Shown: piece by piece, positions 35,480 through 47,643 of the stretch
Layout: every line of letters starts with the position of its first letter
How positions within the stretch are numbered: position 1 is the first letter of the stretch
Assembly: GCA_037157565.1 (NCBI GenBank)
Contig: JAZHRO010000036.1
Location: 135,896,501 to 135,960,500 of the forward strand
Direction: 5' to 3'
Source of the DNA: Thalassia testudinum
Lineage: Eukaryota; Streptophyta; Magnoliopsida; Alismatales; Hydrocharitaceae
Length of the DNA: 64,000 bases
The notes under the pieces: model-generated
Database searches by the model: none
The model's input: only the letters and a program-made list of their open reading frames with translations
What the model was told of the DNA's origin: nothing
Position numbers and translations under genes: made by a program

Positions 35480-38292
35480 TGTTACGACCCGATTCCCGAA
35501 TCCCTACAGGACCCGAGACCAGCTCGACTCGACTAATCCCAAGACCCAGTCGTCCAACAAGAAAGTAACCAAAAAGCAGGAGAGTAAACCACATTCACTA
35601 TGCTAAGCAACTAACAGTAAAAGGTACAACAGTAAGGAAAGTAAAGACTGCTACAGTACATATCACTACCACAACAGTAGAATAGTAACAAGGTACAGGA
35701 ACATAGAAGTACAAAGATGTAAAAGTACATAACGTAAAAGTACAAGAGTCTGAACTCACTAGTACAAAAGAAGTACTACAAAGAAAGCTATTGCTATTGG
35801 GCTCTACTGGGCCTAGCACCTTCTGCAGCCGTAGACTTGGGCTGCTCAACACCTGGACTTGAAAAGGGTTATGAGTACACAAAGTCAGCGAACGTTGAGT
35901 AGAGTGGCAACCAACTAACTAAAGCAGTAAGCTAACAGGTAAACTAGCTATTCCAATTCTTTAATTTACAAGTTATTCCTTTTCACCCATTGATTTATAT
36001 ATTTCCAAATCTCTTTCTTGATCTCGAATGTTCCTCATGGGAACGATCTTGATTGCAGTCTTTTCCGAAGAGTAGAAGGCACACGTGGTGCTCTCCTGGC
36101 TGGGAGAGTCCCCCGTGGTAATCCTACACCCAGTCAACTACCCTAGAGTCATGGACAGACGTAACGGTGACTACGGCACGCGTAATAAACGTACGGGTAG
36201 CTACCCCGCACTGGCACGCAGTCAGTTGTTTCCGCTAACGGGTGCGCCCAAAGTATAGCACGGAACAGTATAGGACCTAGCTTTTTCAGTAACAGGGGTC
36301 TAGCCCCTAAGAACCAAACAGGGGGCTCACCCCTCCACAGTCCGCGCACCCTCGCCTGACTACCCTGGTTTGCCCAATGGGCCTAACAAGTCGGTGTAGG
36401 GTGGCTAGCTGAACCCCAAGCCCCGTGGGGTGGCTAGCTCTCTCCCTACACTAGTAGCTCTCCCTAGTACAGTGTACACGAGGGCCAAGAAGTCGGTGCA
36501 GAGTGGCCAATCCTAACCCCGGGTCCTAACCCAAGGGCGGCTAGCTCTACTCTACACCAAACAGGGGACAGTCGCTCTCCTTAGTACTACTTACTTAAGG
36601 GCCAGCTCACTTCCCCACTCACATTTCTGGATCCATTCCATTTATTTCCAAGAGCTATACTCCTAATTCCCCATAGGGTTGATGCTCATATTTCTCATGT
36701 CATTCCGTACCAGGTTTCATCATTCACATTTCCATTCTCAGGTTATACACATGCAGCTCGTATTTCTATTATTCACATTTCCATTCTCAAGTTATACACA
36801 TGCAACTCATATTCTATCATTCACATATCCATTCTCAGGTTATACACATGCAGCTCGTATTATATCATTTAACGTATACAACAGGAAGGTCACATGCAAC
36901 TGTTAATTAGCACGGGTAATTCATATTTCACAAGCAGCTTTTGTTCATTTACAGGCAGTTGTTAACATTTCTATCTACTCATTCAAGACTGCAATTCAAT
37001 CACGCATACAGACATTTCAAGTATTTCTCGTCCTAGGATTCATGCCACATCCTAGGTTCTAATCATTCATTCCACACATGCATTCAGGGTTATAATTAAA
37101 TTAGGGGAAGACACTCTATCAGTCAACCCAGGAGTATTGGGAGCTCGAACGGCAGGCTCACGTGCCTCAGCAATCCGTGAACCCACAACGGAATGAAGTC
37201 TTATAACAAGGAACAATCACAATGGAACATTCAGAATAGTATAGAAAGTCATCTAACAAGTAGAGGAACTCTCAAGGAAAACACTGGTATCTTGTTTGCG
37301 TAAAACAGACCACAAATGGACCCTAAACGAGTCAAAATAGGGTTACTAACTCAAATTAGACGTCTGGCACCATGTCCAGACATCTTAAAAGTGTCTAGGA
37401 ATGCACCTCACTCTCTGCATCGACCTCAGATGTCCAGGAACTCTTATGGGCCGTCTGGACCCAGCTCCAAACGTTCGACCTCCTCTCTGGACATCTGGAA
37501 GTGCTTCCAGCCATCTAGTAAGCCGCCCAGATGTCTGAAAAGAGTGGGAGGGCATGCCCCGCGCCATCCCGAAGCAAATCCTGCACACGACCACAAAATC
37601 TTCTCAAAATAGCCACACGAAGCATAGCTGTGGAGCGGCCTGCATGGCCGTATCCACAGAGGGAACGTACCTTCGTGAAGATCTCTCTTCAGACGTCTGG
37701 AACAGCCTCCAGACGTCCGCTCCGTCGTTTGGACGTCACTCCAGATGTCTGATTTTGGGAAAAACCTAGAACTAGAACCTGCTCCCACTCGCTCTCGCCA
37801 CGCGCGGTCGTGGCTTGCCTCCTCGCCTGCACTCTGGCTGCAGCAGTGTCGAGGATGACTTCCCCAACGCACTCCTCCTGCACGCGTCGCTCCGGCTGTG
37901 TGTCCTTCGGTGAGCTCCCACATAAGCTCGCGAGCTCAACTCCTCCTCTCCTTATGCCGCTCCTCCTCGTCACCACTCTCATGCTCTCTCGCTCATGCTA
38001 GCTCTCGTGCTGGGGTGGTGAGGAAGAGAAGTGGTTGGAGTGGGGCGAATGAGAGAGGAGGAAGGGGGGGTTTATAAAGATGTGGGTTAGCGTTCACTGG
38101 AGGGGAGAGAGAGAGAGAGAAGAAGGGAAGAAAAAGAGAGTGTACTGTTTGCGCGCAGCCCGTGCGCAGACGTGAGCTCGTACCCAAAAATTTTGATTTC
38201 CAGATGTCTGGGAAGGTGTCCAGACATCTGACCAATCGTCTGATCGACAGTCCAGACGTCTTAAAAGGCTCAGAACAGCATGGGTCTTTACA
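35480..38292 (-). mobile_element. Solo LTR, gypsy-1 family, inside gypsy-2
   Basis: Starts TGTTACGACCCG and ends GGGTCTTTACA. The perfect target duplication is ATACC (35,475-35,479 and 38,293-38,297). It shares with gypsy-1 LTRs the TGAGTAGAGTGGCAA segment, the CTCTCCTGGC-GGGAGAGTCCCC segment and the AGACGTCT palindromes (37,360-37,745 and 38,195-38,262). CTTTATAAAC on the minus strand (38,071-38,080) is a TATA box about 215 bp from the LTR start. The hairpin seen in other copies is degraded here (37,751-37,772). Confidence 0.9.
38071..38080 (-). promoter_or_regulatory. Solo-LTR TATA box (gypsy-1 family)
   Basis: TCTTTATAAA on the minus strand. Its distance of about 215 bp from the LTR start is similar to that in the other four copies. 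Confidence 0.5.
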
Positions 38293-38297
38293 ATACC

Positions 38298-39277
38298 CCT
38301 AGATAAGAAAGTCGTCCACCTGAGAATTACCTAAGCAGTCAGGAAAGGAGAGCCCCACAAAGACCCTTACACGGTAGAGCGTCCCCACGGGTTACAAGGT
38401 TTCCCTCACTCGACCTTCCTTATCATTGAGGGTCCAGGTACACCAGAATGGATAACTTGACCTCTTAAGTCTACCAATTTTAAGTCCTAATTTATGCCTT
38501 TAATTCCACTTGATTAGAAGTTAATTTGACTTGTGACCTAATTTGGAGGCTGGTTGGCCTACTAGGTAGACCAACTTCACCCAACCTGCCCTAAAGATGG
38601 CAAAATAAAATCTAGGTCAAGACCTAGAAATCACCTAGAATTGACTCTCAAGTTATTAGGTCCAAGAGTTTTAGGGTTCAAGTGAATTTTGAGACTGATT
38701 TTAGGGTTTTTCTTGATTAGATCTTTTCAACCAAGGGCTTGGGTAGCACACAAATGAGGGAGGGTTATTTCCTTTTATGCAGGCAAATGTGAACTAACAC
38801 TCCAAAACCCTAAAATTGAAACTCTAATTGGCTCTATTCTGCATCCAATTTGATCTTTAAAATGTTCTCCTTAGACTTCAAACAAGAAGTGTATAGTCTA
38901 AGAAGATTAGAAATTACTCATAGGCCCTAATAGGTACAGGAAAATAAGGTAGGGAATTTCTAAAGAGAATCGCTTCAAACTCCAATCAGATATGAAAATT
39001 TTTGCAAATCAGGAAAACTTGCCTTTAAAATGACAATTACTATAAAAATAAGGCTGGTGATTCCTAATTGATTGTTCCTTTGTTTGGTCTTCCCAAGATT
39101 AAGAGGTTGATTAAGGAAGAATAGAAAAGTTACCTGCCCTGGAGTGGTTGATTTGCGCAGAAGATCTCCTCGTGAAGTACCTCGCAAAATCATAAGAAAT
39201 CAAACAGGGTAAGTTAGTGCTCAAATATATAGCAAAATATAGCACGAGAATAGTGGTGAATTGCACATTGCTCCCTA
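38298..39277. other. Gypsy-2 leader region
   Basis: About 1 kb between the primer binding site and the inserted solo LTR. There are no long frames and no recognised structure. It would be the untranslated leader upstream of the acidic reading frame. Confidence 0.5.
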
Positions 39278-39289
39278 GCAACGGCGCCA
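39278..39289 (-). promoter_or_regulatory. Gypsy-2 primer binding site
   Basis: TGGCGCCGTTGC on the minus strand, 3 nt from the LTR end, followed by TAGGGAGC. This motif is the common primer site of many plant gypsy elements, including Athila/Tat and LARD types. It differs from the initiator-tRNA site used by gypsy-1. Confidence 0.85.
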
Positions 39290-39292
39290 AAT

Positions 39293-42021
39293 TGTTGAAC
39301 GCGAGCGAGGAGAGGGAGATTTAAATATGCGTTAGTTGTAGTATCCTCTAAATCACTCAATCAACAAATACAATTTATTACTCGAATTTAAGTCTGAGGT
39401 CGAACACAGGGAGCAAATATGGAATTCACACACTAATCTCAATAATAAGCACAATTAATGATAACAATTGCTCAAAACTAATATTCAATTGTAGCACATG
39501 AGTATATCAGGAATCTAATGAGGCAAAAAGAGATCTTAGACAAAATAATGGTGATTTGAATCACCAATTACTAGCTTAGATACACATATAATAATTACTT
39601 AATGATCTAAATAAATGAACAGTATCAACCACTTTAAATCCACGCAAGCATTACTGCACAGTGCACTCCATCAGATGACAAAGCTTTCAACTAGACGTCT
39701 TAAGTATCCACTGCTACAGTGCCAAGAGGGCATTGTACTTCTTCCTCTGCTCTGCTCTATCTCTTCTACAATCCTCCTCTTCTTCTGCCTTTCTTCTTCC
39801 TTCTTCAGGCCTTCTTCTTCTGCCTCTTCTTCTCTTCTCCAAGCACAGAGGAAAGGGCTCGGATTTTGGCTAAGTGTTAGCCAATGCACAGAAGAACAAA
39901 ACCCCCCTTCCCCTGCACTCTCTCTCTTTCTCTTCCCCTTCTCTTTCTCAATGTCTAGTCATATGCTCGGGTAAACGGGTGTCAGGGATCCACATTCCTG
40001 AGACCAGGGCTACCGGCATGGGTAGTAGCCGAGGTGTGGGATACTGGTTAGGCGGATCAGGCAGTGCAGGTAAGGAGGACCTCACCCTCATGTTAAGAGG
40101 TGATAAGGCACAAAGAGAAATTCAATTTAAGGCACTCTAGTAGTTCCTGTGCTTTCGAGGTGGGACTAAATCCCACTGCCTTCTTTGCGTGGCTGGCAGT
40201 CAGGTGATTCTATTCAATTCATTTGGGGGAGCGGTCAATGCCTCCAATTGATGGTCCAAGGATGTTCCTGGACGAGTTCCACTGCACCTGGAGATCTTTC
40301 CTGGAGCTATTGGCTGGGAAGAAAGCTTCAAAGCTCGCTTGAAGGTCTTCGATAATGGCGACAATGGTTGGCAACCTGAAACATAAAGTATGGCCTTGTA
40401 GCCTTGTTAGAGAAGCTCAGTAGGATCGCGAAGATGCGGCGAAGGTGTTGGTGGCGGTGGGGTGCTACAAGAGGTCGTGGGTAAGCATGGAAAAGGCGGA
40501 TTAGGTCGAAAATTGATGGGTTGTTCGATGGCACTTTTGTGTGGGTGGAAGGGATAATAGGTGTAGGGGTTTTGTTCGTGGAGTCGAGGCAGAGGTGTAG
40601 AGGGTTTCGGTGAGGCGGATGGAGGGGTGTAGCGGCGGGGATGCCTCGTCGGAAGTTTGATCGGAGACGGAGAAGATGAGGGTGATTTACGGTGTTGAGG
40701 GGTCTTTTTGGGTTTTTGGAGTGTAAAACTAACCTAAGATGCTAAACTAACTAAACTAACCCTAATCTAATAGACGAAAGGGGGGAGATCGACTTGCCGG
40801 GGGTACGTCGGCGCCTGGGACGAAGGTGCTCCGGTGGGGGTAGGACGGCGAGGACGACGAAGGGAGAGGCATTGGTTGGTATGGCACGGCGTGGAGGAAG
40901 ATGAGGAAGATGAATCCGCCGTCGGTATTGGGACGGATGACTAGGGAGGTCAGAGAAGATCGCCGGACGTCGAGGAGCTATTCGGCTGGAGAGGAGGGAG
41001 GAACGTGGGTGATTTCAGGCCAAATTCGAGCGTAGGGAGGACGGGCAATCCAAAGGAATCCTTATATAGGTCTCAGGGAGTCGGATTAGCTTGGAAATCA
41101 AGCTTTGTGAGCTTGGAAAGCTCACCGGTGAAGGAAACCTAAGATACCCGAATCTCTCATGCATTCGCATGAGAGATTGGGAAGGTTATGGAGATTGAAG
41201 CTTGATTTGTTGGAAAGAGAACTTCTCAAGGATTCTCCCTTCCAATTTTGGAAGGGATTCATTGATCAGAGAAGGAGTTCTCTCAATCAAAGGTCGCTAA
41301 AGAAGGATTCCTCTGCGATAATGGCAGAGGGACCTATTTGCAAAGAGTGACGACAAAGATAGGGGATTGTTTGTAAGGGATTCAAAAGTTAAGGGCATGT
41401 GTGAGAGAGAAAAGACTTAGACAGGACCAAATTGCAAACTAGGTCAAGATGATCTCAAATTGGGCCCAAATTTTGGCACAAACCTAATTTGGACCCAAGG
41501 AATCCAATGGTGAAGTTGGATTTTGGTTTTGACCAAGTTTGTCTAGTTAATTTATGTAAAAACCTAAATTAGGGTAATTGTCTGTCTAAGACTGTTTTAG
41601 GTCAAATTGAGTTCCAATGGTCAAATTGAAGGTACCAAACCCTAGAGAATATTTTTCTATGAATTTTAGAGGATTTAGGTGAAATTTATCCTGAACAGAA
41701 CCTCAGTAGATTAAGCAGGTCTATTTTTAGGATTTTAGATGTCATTTAATTCTCGAAATGCGTGAAAATCCATTTCTGTCTACACAGACCCTCTTGTTGG
41801 GCATTTAAGATCATTTGACCTTTAATTAATCCCTGAGAAATCCCATGATTATTCTGCAATTGAGATATGCTATTAAAACTACAGTTTTACCCCTATTTTC
41901 TTATTATTCTCTCAAAATGGATTTGTAGTGAATTAGGACTCTCTAGCGATTATATAGGAGCATTTATTCCTTAATTGTGACTAATTAAAGTTAGGTATGG
42001 CTGATGATGATGTTATCATCA
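39293..42021 (-). repeat. Gypsy-2 5' LTR (right)
   Basis: Uninterrupted 2.73-kb copy beginning TGTTGAACGCGAGCGAGGAG and ending GTTATCATCA. Its TATA box is the complement of CTTATATAGG (41,061-41,070). Comparison with the left LTR shows only scattered substitutions and small indels, and it gives the pre-insertion sequence for the solo LTR at 26,517. Confidence 0.88.
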
Positions 42022-42027
42022 CTACCA

Positions 42028-42457
42028 TATCCTTAAGAGTCCTATTGCACCTCTCTATAACACCATTCATGTTAGGTGTCTCTAGCTTAGCGTACTGAGG
42101 CACAATTCCACATTCATTTAGGAATAAAGCAAACTGTCCCTGATGCTATTCTCTTGATCCATCATATTTGCTGTAGTATTCACCACCATGGTCAGATTTG
42201 ACAACCTTAATCCTTTTCCCAAGATGATTTTCAACTTCGGCTTTATAGGATTTGAAAGCATCCAAACACTGTTCATTAATCAGATATAGGTATCCATACC
42301 TAGAGAAATCGTCTATGAACGTAATAAAATATTGTTGACTATTCCTTGAAGCAGTAGAGAATGTGACCCACAAATATCCGTATGAATTAATTTTAAGACA
42401 CCTGAAGCTGTTATGACACCTACACTTGATTTGTTTGTTTATTTCCCTTTTAAACAT
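42028..42457 (-). pseudogene. Copia integrase, N-terminal and central part
   Basis: Contains QYFITFIDDFSRYGYLYL and VKSDHGGEYYSK, the first two catalytic aspartate regions of a copia integrase. In another frame towards 42,028 comes NMNGVIERCNRTLKDMV with the glutamate region, so a frameshift lies near 42,146. The gene continues at 24,907 across two insertions. Confidence 0.85.
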
Positions 42458-42927
42458 TCTACAAAGATATTTAAATCCGTATAATCAAGGGAATGGAGAA
42501 TTTCTGTGGAGATAAGCCCATCAATTCTCTGTTTAGAGATATGACCCAAATGCCTATGCCATAACATTTTGGAATTCTCACATGATAATTTTTGTTTCGG
42601 ACCACTAGATGTAGCATGCAAGGTTTCAAAAGTAGAGGAGGATGTATGAAGCTTATATAAATTATCATTCATAGATAAAGAACCAGTAGCAATAAGATTT
42701 GGATCAAGAAACCACTTAAATTGTTTATCTCCAAAAGAACAAGAATAATTGGGCTTTTCTAATAGATAAATAGAAATTAAATTCCATTGAAATGACGGTA
42801 CAACAAATGTTTCTCTTAAATTCAAATTAAAATCATTACTTAAAGAAAATTTAAATTCAGCCACAACTTCAACTTCCACCCTCTTGCCATCGCCTACGTA
42901 TATGAACCTTTCAGCTTCACTTGGCAT
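42439..42927 (-). pseudogene. Copia protease end and GAG-pre-integrase region
   Basis: Includes FVVPSFQWNLISI (protease-linker character) and LWHRHLGHISKQRI, the conserved HX-HLGH part of the pre-integrase domain. It overlaps the integrase fragment in another frame, again showing a frameshift. Confidence 0.8.
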
Positions 42928-43065
42928 TCAACAATTTAGGCAACCCTACATGGATACATTGATGCGAATAGTGGTCCCAGATTCTATCCACCAAAAGTTT
43001 GAGGGTACGAAAGCTAAATTGACTTCTGAGTAAACTAAAGAAAGAGACGTACCCTTCTTGTTACA

Positions 43066-43748
43066 CTAGGCATGATACTTGGTATAGTCTTTCTTTAAAT
43101 GTCCTTCACCCTTGTAGAAGAAACATGTCACCTTAGGTTTCTTCTGCTTGCCTTTTGATGAAAAACTAGCAGCAGCACCATTTGCCCTCTTTCTTTTGGA
43201 ACTAATAACTAAATGAGCACTCTCAAGCTTGTTCTGCTTGAGTCTCTCCTCTTCTTGCACACAATGAGAAATGAGCTCATTAAGAGACCATTCTCTCTTT
43301 GACAGTTATAGCTTATCTTAAACTGTCCATATTGTATAGGAAGGGATATCAAAACTAAGTGCACTAGGAGGTCTTCATACAACTCCAACTTTAGTGCCTT
43401 TAGTTTTGAAGCCAAATGAGACATCTGCATGATGTGCTCCTGTATTCATCCAATATTCTTACACTTGAGAGAGACAAGCTTTCCTAGAAGATTGCTTCTC
43501 TCTGCCTTTTCATTCTTTGCAAAATGCTTTTCTATCTCATCAAGGGACCCTTTAGCATTGGATTCCTCTGAAATAGCACCTCCCATGTTTTCTAGCATGG
43601 CATGCTTCATGATCATAAGACACATGCAATTGGAACACTCCCACCTTTCAAAGTACTTCTTAGCATCAGTAATACTTTGATCCGTAAGAGGAGGATGTTG
43701 TTCCACCCTTAATGCAAAGTCTAGATTCATGCACCCTAGAACTATCAT
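43066..43748 (-). pseudogene. gag: Copia gag (frameshifted, altered zinc knuckle)
   Basis: Three frames cover one gag: an N-terminal helical part (43,446-43,748, with AKKYFERWE), a middle part (43,209-43,430, LEDLLVHLVLISLP-like) and a basic tail (43,066-43,260, SKRKRANGAAASF). The zinc knuckle reads CFFYKGEGHLKKDYTKYHA. The second and last cysteines of CX2CX4HX4C are tyrosine. The order and the knuckle position fit copia gag. Confidence 0.8.
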
Positions 43749-44305
43749 AACACTCTCCTTCTAGAATTTTAAATTCGACCTATTCAATTCTGGAATAGAG
43801 TTTAGATTGGTAGTAATAGCAGATGCAGAGAAGTTAATTGTAATTAAAGACAAACACATGCTCCAATGAATAAATGAAATTAAATATATATATATATAAT
43901 ATCAACATTTAGTCTTTGGATAGAAAACATCAATATTGTAAGGGGCAGAAATAAATAACTAAATATGACAGTTTAACCATTTGAGTTAAATGAATTCATC
44001 CTGATTAGTTCATTACCCACATCTAAAACCAAAATAAACCTCTTACATTCATTCTTAATTGCATTGTGATATTCAATCAAGTAGTAAATCTCCTTTAAGT
44101 TAATTACTACCCACAGGAATAACACAAATGCAGTCATTTGATGTTATAAATCAACTAACGCAAGAAATAATAAATTGCTTTGGCAAAAATTGTTAAATGC
44201 ATTAATTAATTTAAATACATCAAAACCAAATATAATGATGTAATATGATTGATATTTATGCCCAATGATTCATGATTAAGTAATGTATAACCCCTATAGT
44301 ATAAC

Positions 44306-44752
44306 GTATCGGTACTCTAAATGAGTATCGATACCACCTGTACATGTTGGGTACCGGTACTTAACATGAGTATCGGTCCTGATTTCCATATGTACTGGTA
44401 CTTATGAGAAGTACCGGTACCAACCAGCTATAGATTTCCACGAGGCCATTTCCTCCAGGTACACACAAGTATCGGCACCCAAAGTGAGTATTGGTATTTG
44501 TAGGATACAGTTTTGATGTGTACCAGTACTAAACCTTATGTACCGGTACCCATTAGGTATGTACCGGTATTGATATTAAGTACCGGTACCATAGCAAATC
44601 TGGGGGGTGTTCTAGAATGGAAACTGTATCCCATATGTACTAGTACTAAACTTTAGTATCGGTACCTGTATGATACAGTTCACATTCCTAAAACCATCTA
44701 ATGGCATTCCATACTCGACGAGTATTGGTACTTATCATGAGTATCAGTATCG
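44306..44752. repeat. Array of GTACCGGTAC-type palindromes in the copia leader
   Basis: About 16 copies of a 10-bp palindrome lie in 450 bp between the copia 5' LTR and gag. Exact GTACCGGTAC occurs at 44,351, 44,411, 44,540 and 44,580. Variants such as GTATCGGTAC, GTACTGGTAC and GTACTAGTAC fill the rest. Spacing is irregular, so it is not a simple tandem repeat. Confidence 0.75.
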
Positions 44753-45014
44753 GACGAATGTTGAGTCCAGTTCCAAGGTGGAAATTTGGATTATGAATCG
44801 GCCATGAGCACCTCAAACTCAATTTTAATCTAGTATTGATGTTTCACCAACCATTTAGGGAGTTAAAACTAACATGAATCTAACATTAAGACCATTAATT
44901 CAACAAAGATGGGCTTAAAACATTGAATCAAACAAGATTTTAGGAACTCTTTTTAATTTAATAGAAAAATCCCCAAAATCAAATCATTGGATTACAATAC
45001 AACAGAAATTAGAA

Positions 45015-45027
45015 GGCTTCGATACCA
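45015..45027 (-). promoter_or_regulatory. Copia primer binding site (tRNA-iMet)
   Basis: On the minus strand TGGTATCGAAGCC lies 2 nt from the right LTR. It is similar to the plant initiator tRNA-Met site with two or three differences. Confidence 0.75.
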
Positions 45028-45029
45028 CT

Positions 45030-45598
45030 TGATAGATTTTAGCAAATGAAAACTGCAAATTTGATATAAACAAATCATCCAAAATGGTTTTCATCCAATC
45101 CCAAGAATCCTAATTCCGTTGTACCACAAAACCCAATACCAATGAGATGGAAGTCATACCTAAATCCATCGCCTCGATTGATGATTAGAGGACATGTACA
45201 ACGATCCTCTGATTTCCCTAATGAAATTCGTACGACTTTAGCGATAGAGTTCCAAAGGTTTAGAGAGTGAGTGAGGAAGAGGAAAATGTAGTGTCCTTTC
45301 AGTTCTCTCCTTAGGCCCTTATATTTCCCACAATAGGGTACGGGAAACTAAAATCACCTACTAATGCATACCACCGGGGACCATAACTGCTAAAATTGGA
45401 CTTGACGATTCTATCCATTAGCAAACATTAATTCTTCAAAAGGTTTATATGTAATTAACCCCATATTATTAGAGTGTAATTTACTCAATTCTTATTGGAT
45501 CCTATAAGGAACATAGATTCAGATATATACATATATGATATATATTAATATAGATTTTCTTATAATAATATATGTATACCCACACAATGATTCTAACA
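45030..45598 (-). repeat. Copia 5' LTR (right)
   Basis: 569 bp, TGATAGATTTTAGC to GATTCTAACA, homologous along its length to the left LTR. Confidence 0.88.
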
Positions 45599-45788
45599 TA
45601 AAAATGTTCGAGTTTTGTTGAATCCTTAGTAAAAATGTTTGACACGCACAAAGAAAAAATGCACTCCGGTTAGAGAATTTGTAGATGGTTCCTTTTTCAT
45701 GAAAACTCGTTGCATGGTGTAGAATGCTTGATTTATTTCCTAGAGATTTTAATACAATGTTAGTATTTGTTATTTTAGATTTTCAATT

Positions 45789-45989
45789 TTGGAAGATGGG
45801 AAGCGCATGTATGTGTGGACAGATATGATCTATTTTCAAACATGTTTTTTTGTGGTTGTGCTCGCCTTTAACTTTTACAAATATGTAGGTGAAGTTCTTC
45901 CTCCAAACGTAAGAACATATATGCTAGAGATGGTGAACATATACAAATTGCTAAGACTGCAAGTGTGTGTAGGCGGATTCCAACATTGA
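45789..45989 (+). other. Possible exon fragment, very uncertain
   Basis: After a TTATTTTAG acceptor-like site an open frame reads '...EDGKRMYVWTDMIYFQ' and 'YKYVGEVLPPNVRTYMLEM', which has protein-like composition. It lies where the gene interrupted at 3.8/21.5 kb could continue beyond the copia element. I do not recognise it, and chance is quite possible. Confidence 0.2.
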
Positions 45990-47206
45990 TCAATTGGAGG
46001 TACTTACTCCTCCGCACAGCAAAGCTGCATTTCAAAGTCTAATACACGGGTTGGGGGGCCAACTCCAACTCCTCACGATTCACTGCACATAATGAAAATA
46101 ACAAATTCTCACCTTCCAAGAAAAAAAATTCTACTCTCGATGGTAAGAAAATCACCTTCTTCGGATTCGGAGGCGCTCAATGTGTGTCATTGTCCCCCTC
46201 CGCTTCCTTCTTGAGGAAGAACAATAGGATAAGAAGGACCGCTCGAAGATGGAGATGAGGGGAGATTTTATAGCCCCTTCTCCTCCTCCTCATAGCCTTC
46301 CTTATCCTCCTCCATCTGCCACCCCTAATGGTAGAGGCATGGGAAGCAAAAGACGTGGTTGAAACCATAAAGGGACACATGAATGACAAGCTCCGATAAA
46401 GGGAAGGCTGCTACGGATAGTGAGGAGAAGGTGTTCTTTATGAAGGATCGGTGGATCAATTGGTGAAGTAAGTAGGTGGAATATTTATCATGCATTGAAG
46501 ACAACCTAACCTCACTGGCGAGCAAATGCCACTCGCTTAAATCAAGAGAGGAAATGCTCCTTAAGATGGACATAAAGGCATTCAAACAACACATGGTGTA
46601 CTTGCAAACAAGGACAATCGTGGACTGAAGTAGACATTGATTCCAACCAAGAAAGCAAGATTCAAAGAGGAGACAAATTGACAAGCAAACAAGCCAAGAA
46701 ACTACGTACAGGTGGGAGATGAACATCGCCTTTGTAGACCTTCCAAACCACGCACAATGGAGTAGATCACCCTTGCCCACCAACATGCTCACCATCGCCA
46801 TCACTGACCATCGCTTCAAATGGTAAGGGGAGCGCGAGGGGTTAGGGTTTCGTGGAATGGGGATCACGAGGGGCATCGCGAGGGTAACATGGGATTCGAC
46901 CATGGGGATAAATTATGGGATAAACTCAATCCCAACCCCGCCATGTGCGGAATTGGGTTTCTCTTTCTCCCATGTGATACAAGGGTCCAAACACGGGTTA
47001 TCTGCCTCTATCCCATGAACCAAACATGGCCTCAAAGATTTGGGTGCACGATATAATTATAAAAGGGTAATTTATTGCTTTCTGCTTCATCTATTATCAT
47101 TTTAAACTAATTGGTAACCCGCGCATTCTTGCGAGGTATTTTAGTTTGTGCTTTGCTAGCCCTTGATATCCACCAACTCTTTCGACATAACAAAGTAAAG
47201 AAAAAG
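45990..47206. other. Unassigned intergenic DNA
   Basis: No supported gene. Open stretches on the minus strand (46,325-46,903) lack domain character. A GC-richer patch at 46,820-47,040 has several ATGGGATNN-type repeats but no clear ends. Confidence 0.4.
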
Positions 47207-47526
47207 AAAAACTTTACGGGTATACGAAAGTATATATAGAAATGGGCATGCCAAGCCCACTCCCCCTAGTTAAAAGGTGGGATCCATCCCTAGATCCACT
47301 TCCGCTATCCTCTTCTGTCCAATGATTATCATGAGTTGTATCCATTTCGATGTCTATTCTGGTGTACATAAAGGATGGTGTTTCAATGACACCAAAATGG
47401 ACACAACTCATGACAACTATTAGATGGGCAGAAAATGATAATAGAAGTGAATCCGAAGATGGATCACACATTTTTAGAAGGGAGAGTGGGCCTGAGGTGT
47501 TCATTTTTGTGTACTTCTAAAGTTTT
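47207..47526. mobile_element. Foldback MITE-like element, about 320 bp
   Basis: The two halves are inverted copies. ACTTTACGGGTATACGAAA...GGGATCCATCC...TTCTGTCC...ATCATGAGTTGTATCCATTT on the left pairs with the complement of the right half up to about 47,526, at roughly 75-80% identity by eye. The arms are about 140 bp and the centre is a few tens of bases near 47,365. No coding capacity, so a non-autonomous DNA transposon or foldback element is likely. Exact ends and target duplication are not resolved. Confidence 0.6.
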
Positions 47527-47643
47527 TTCATGTATGGAAATTTTTAAGTGACACCCCCTTATTTGTTAGTATTTTTGTGCACCTCTAAAGTTTTCTATAT
47601 GTGAGAAACTTTTCAAGGACACCTCCTATCCTGCACTTGTTAG
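47504..47643. repeat. 68-bp direct repeat, two diverged copies
   Basis: TTTTTGTGTACTTCTAAAGT at 47,504 recurs as TTTTTGTGCACCTCTAAAGT at 47,572. Both copies continue through GACACC(C/T)CC and end GTTAG. The first copy overlaps the right end of the foldback element. Confidence 0.55.

Larger units (their letters stand above)
26216..42021 (-). mobile_element. Gypsy-2: large non-autonomous LTR retrotransposon, hosting two solo LTRs
   Basis: LTRs of about 2.73 kb: left 26,216-31,683 (interrupted by a 2.74-kb insert) and right 39,293-42,021. The target duplication CTACC is perfect (26,211-26,215 and 42,022-42,026). Minus-strand orientation follows from TGGCGCCGTTGC beside the right LTR. The net internal region is about 4.8 kb and contains no gag, protease, RT or integrase, only a long acidic reading frame. 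Size and lack of pol match the class called LARDs (large retrotransposon derivatives), which depend on enzymes from another element. Confidence 0.85.
21750..45598 (-). mobile_element. Ty1/copia retrotransposon, interrupted and defective
   Basis: LTRs of about 570 bp (21,750-22,323 and 45,030-45,598) start TGAT(G/A)GATTTTAGC and end GATTCTAACA. Flanks are AAAAA (21,745-21,749) and TAAAA (45,599-45,603), a possible degenerate target duplication. The primer site next to the right LTR fits initiator tRNA-Met. Coding order on the minus strand is gag, protease/pre-integrase, integrase, RT, RNase H, which is copia order. Insertions at 24,908-26,204 and 26,216-42,021 split the integrase. Without them the element is about 6.7 kb. 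Many frameshifts make it inactive. Confidence 0.88.

Noticed and set aside
46325..46903. 192-residue minus-strand open frame
   Set aside because: It is Cys/Leu/Ser-rich with no domain, and no splice or start context supports a gene.
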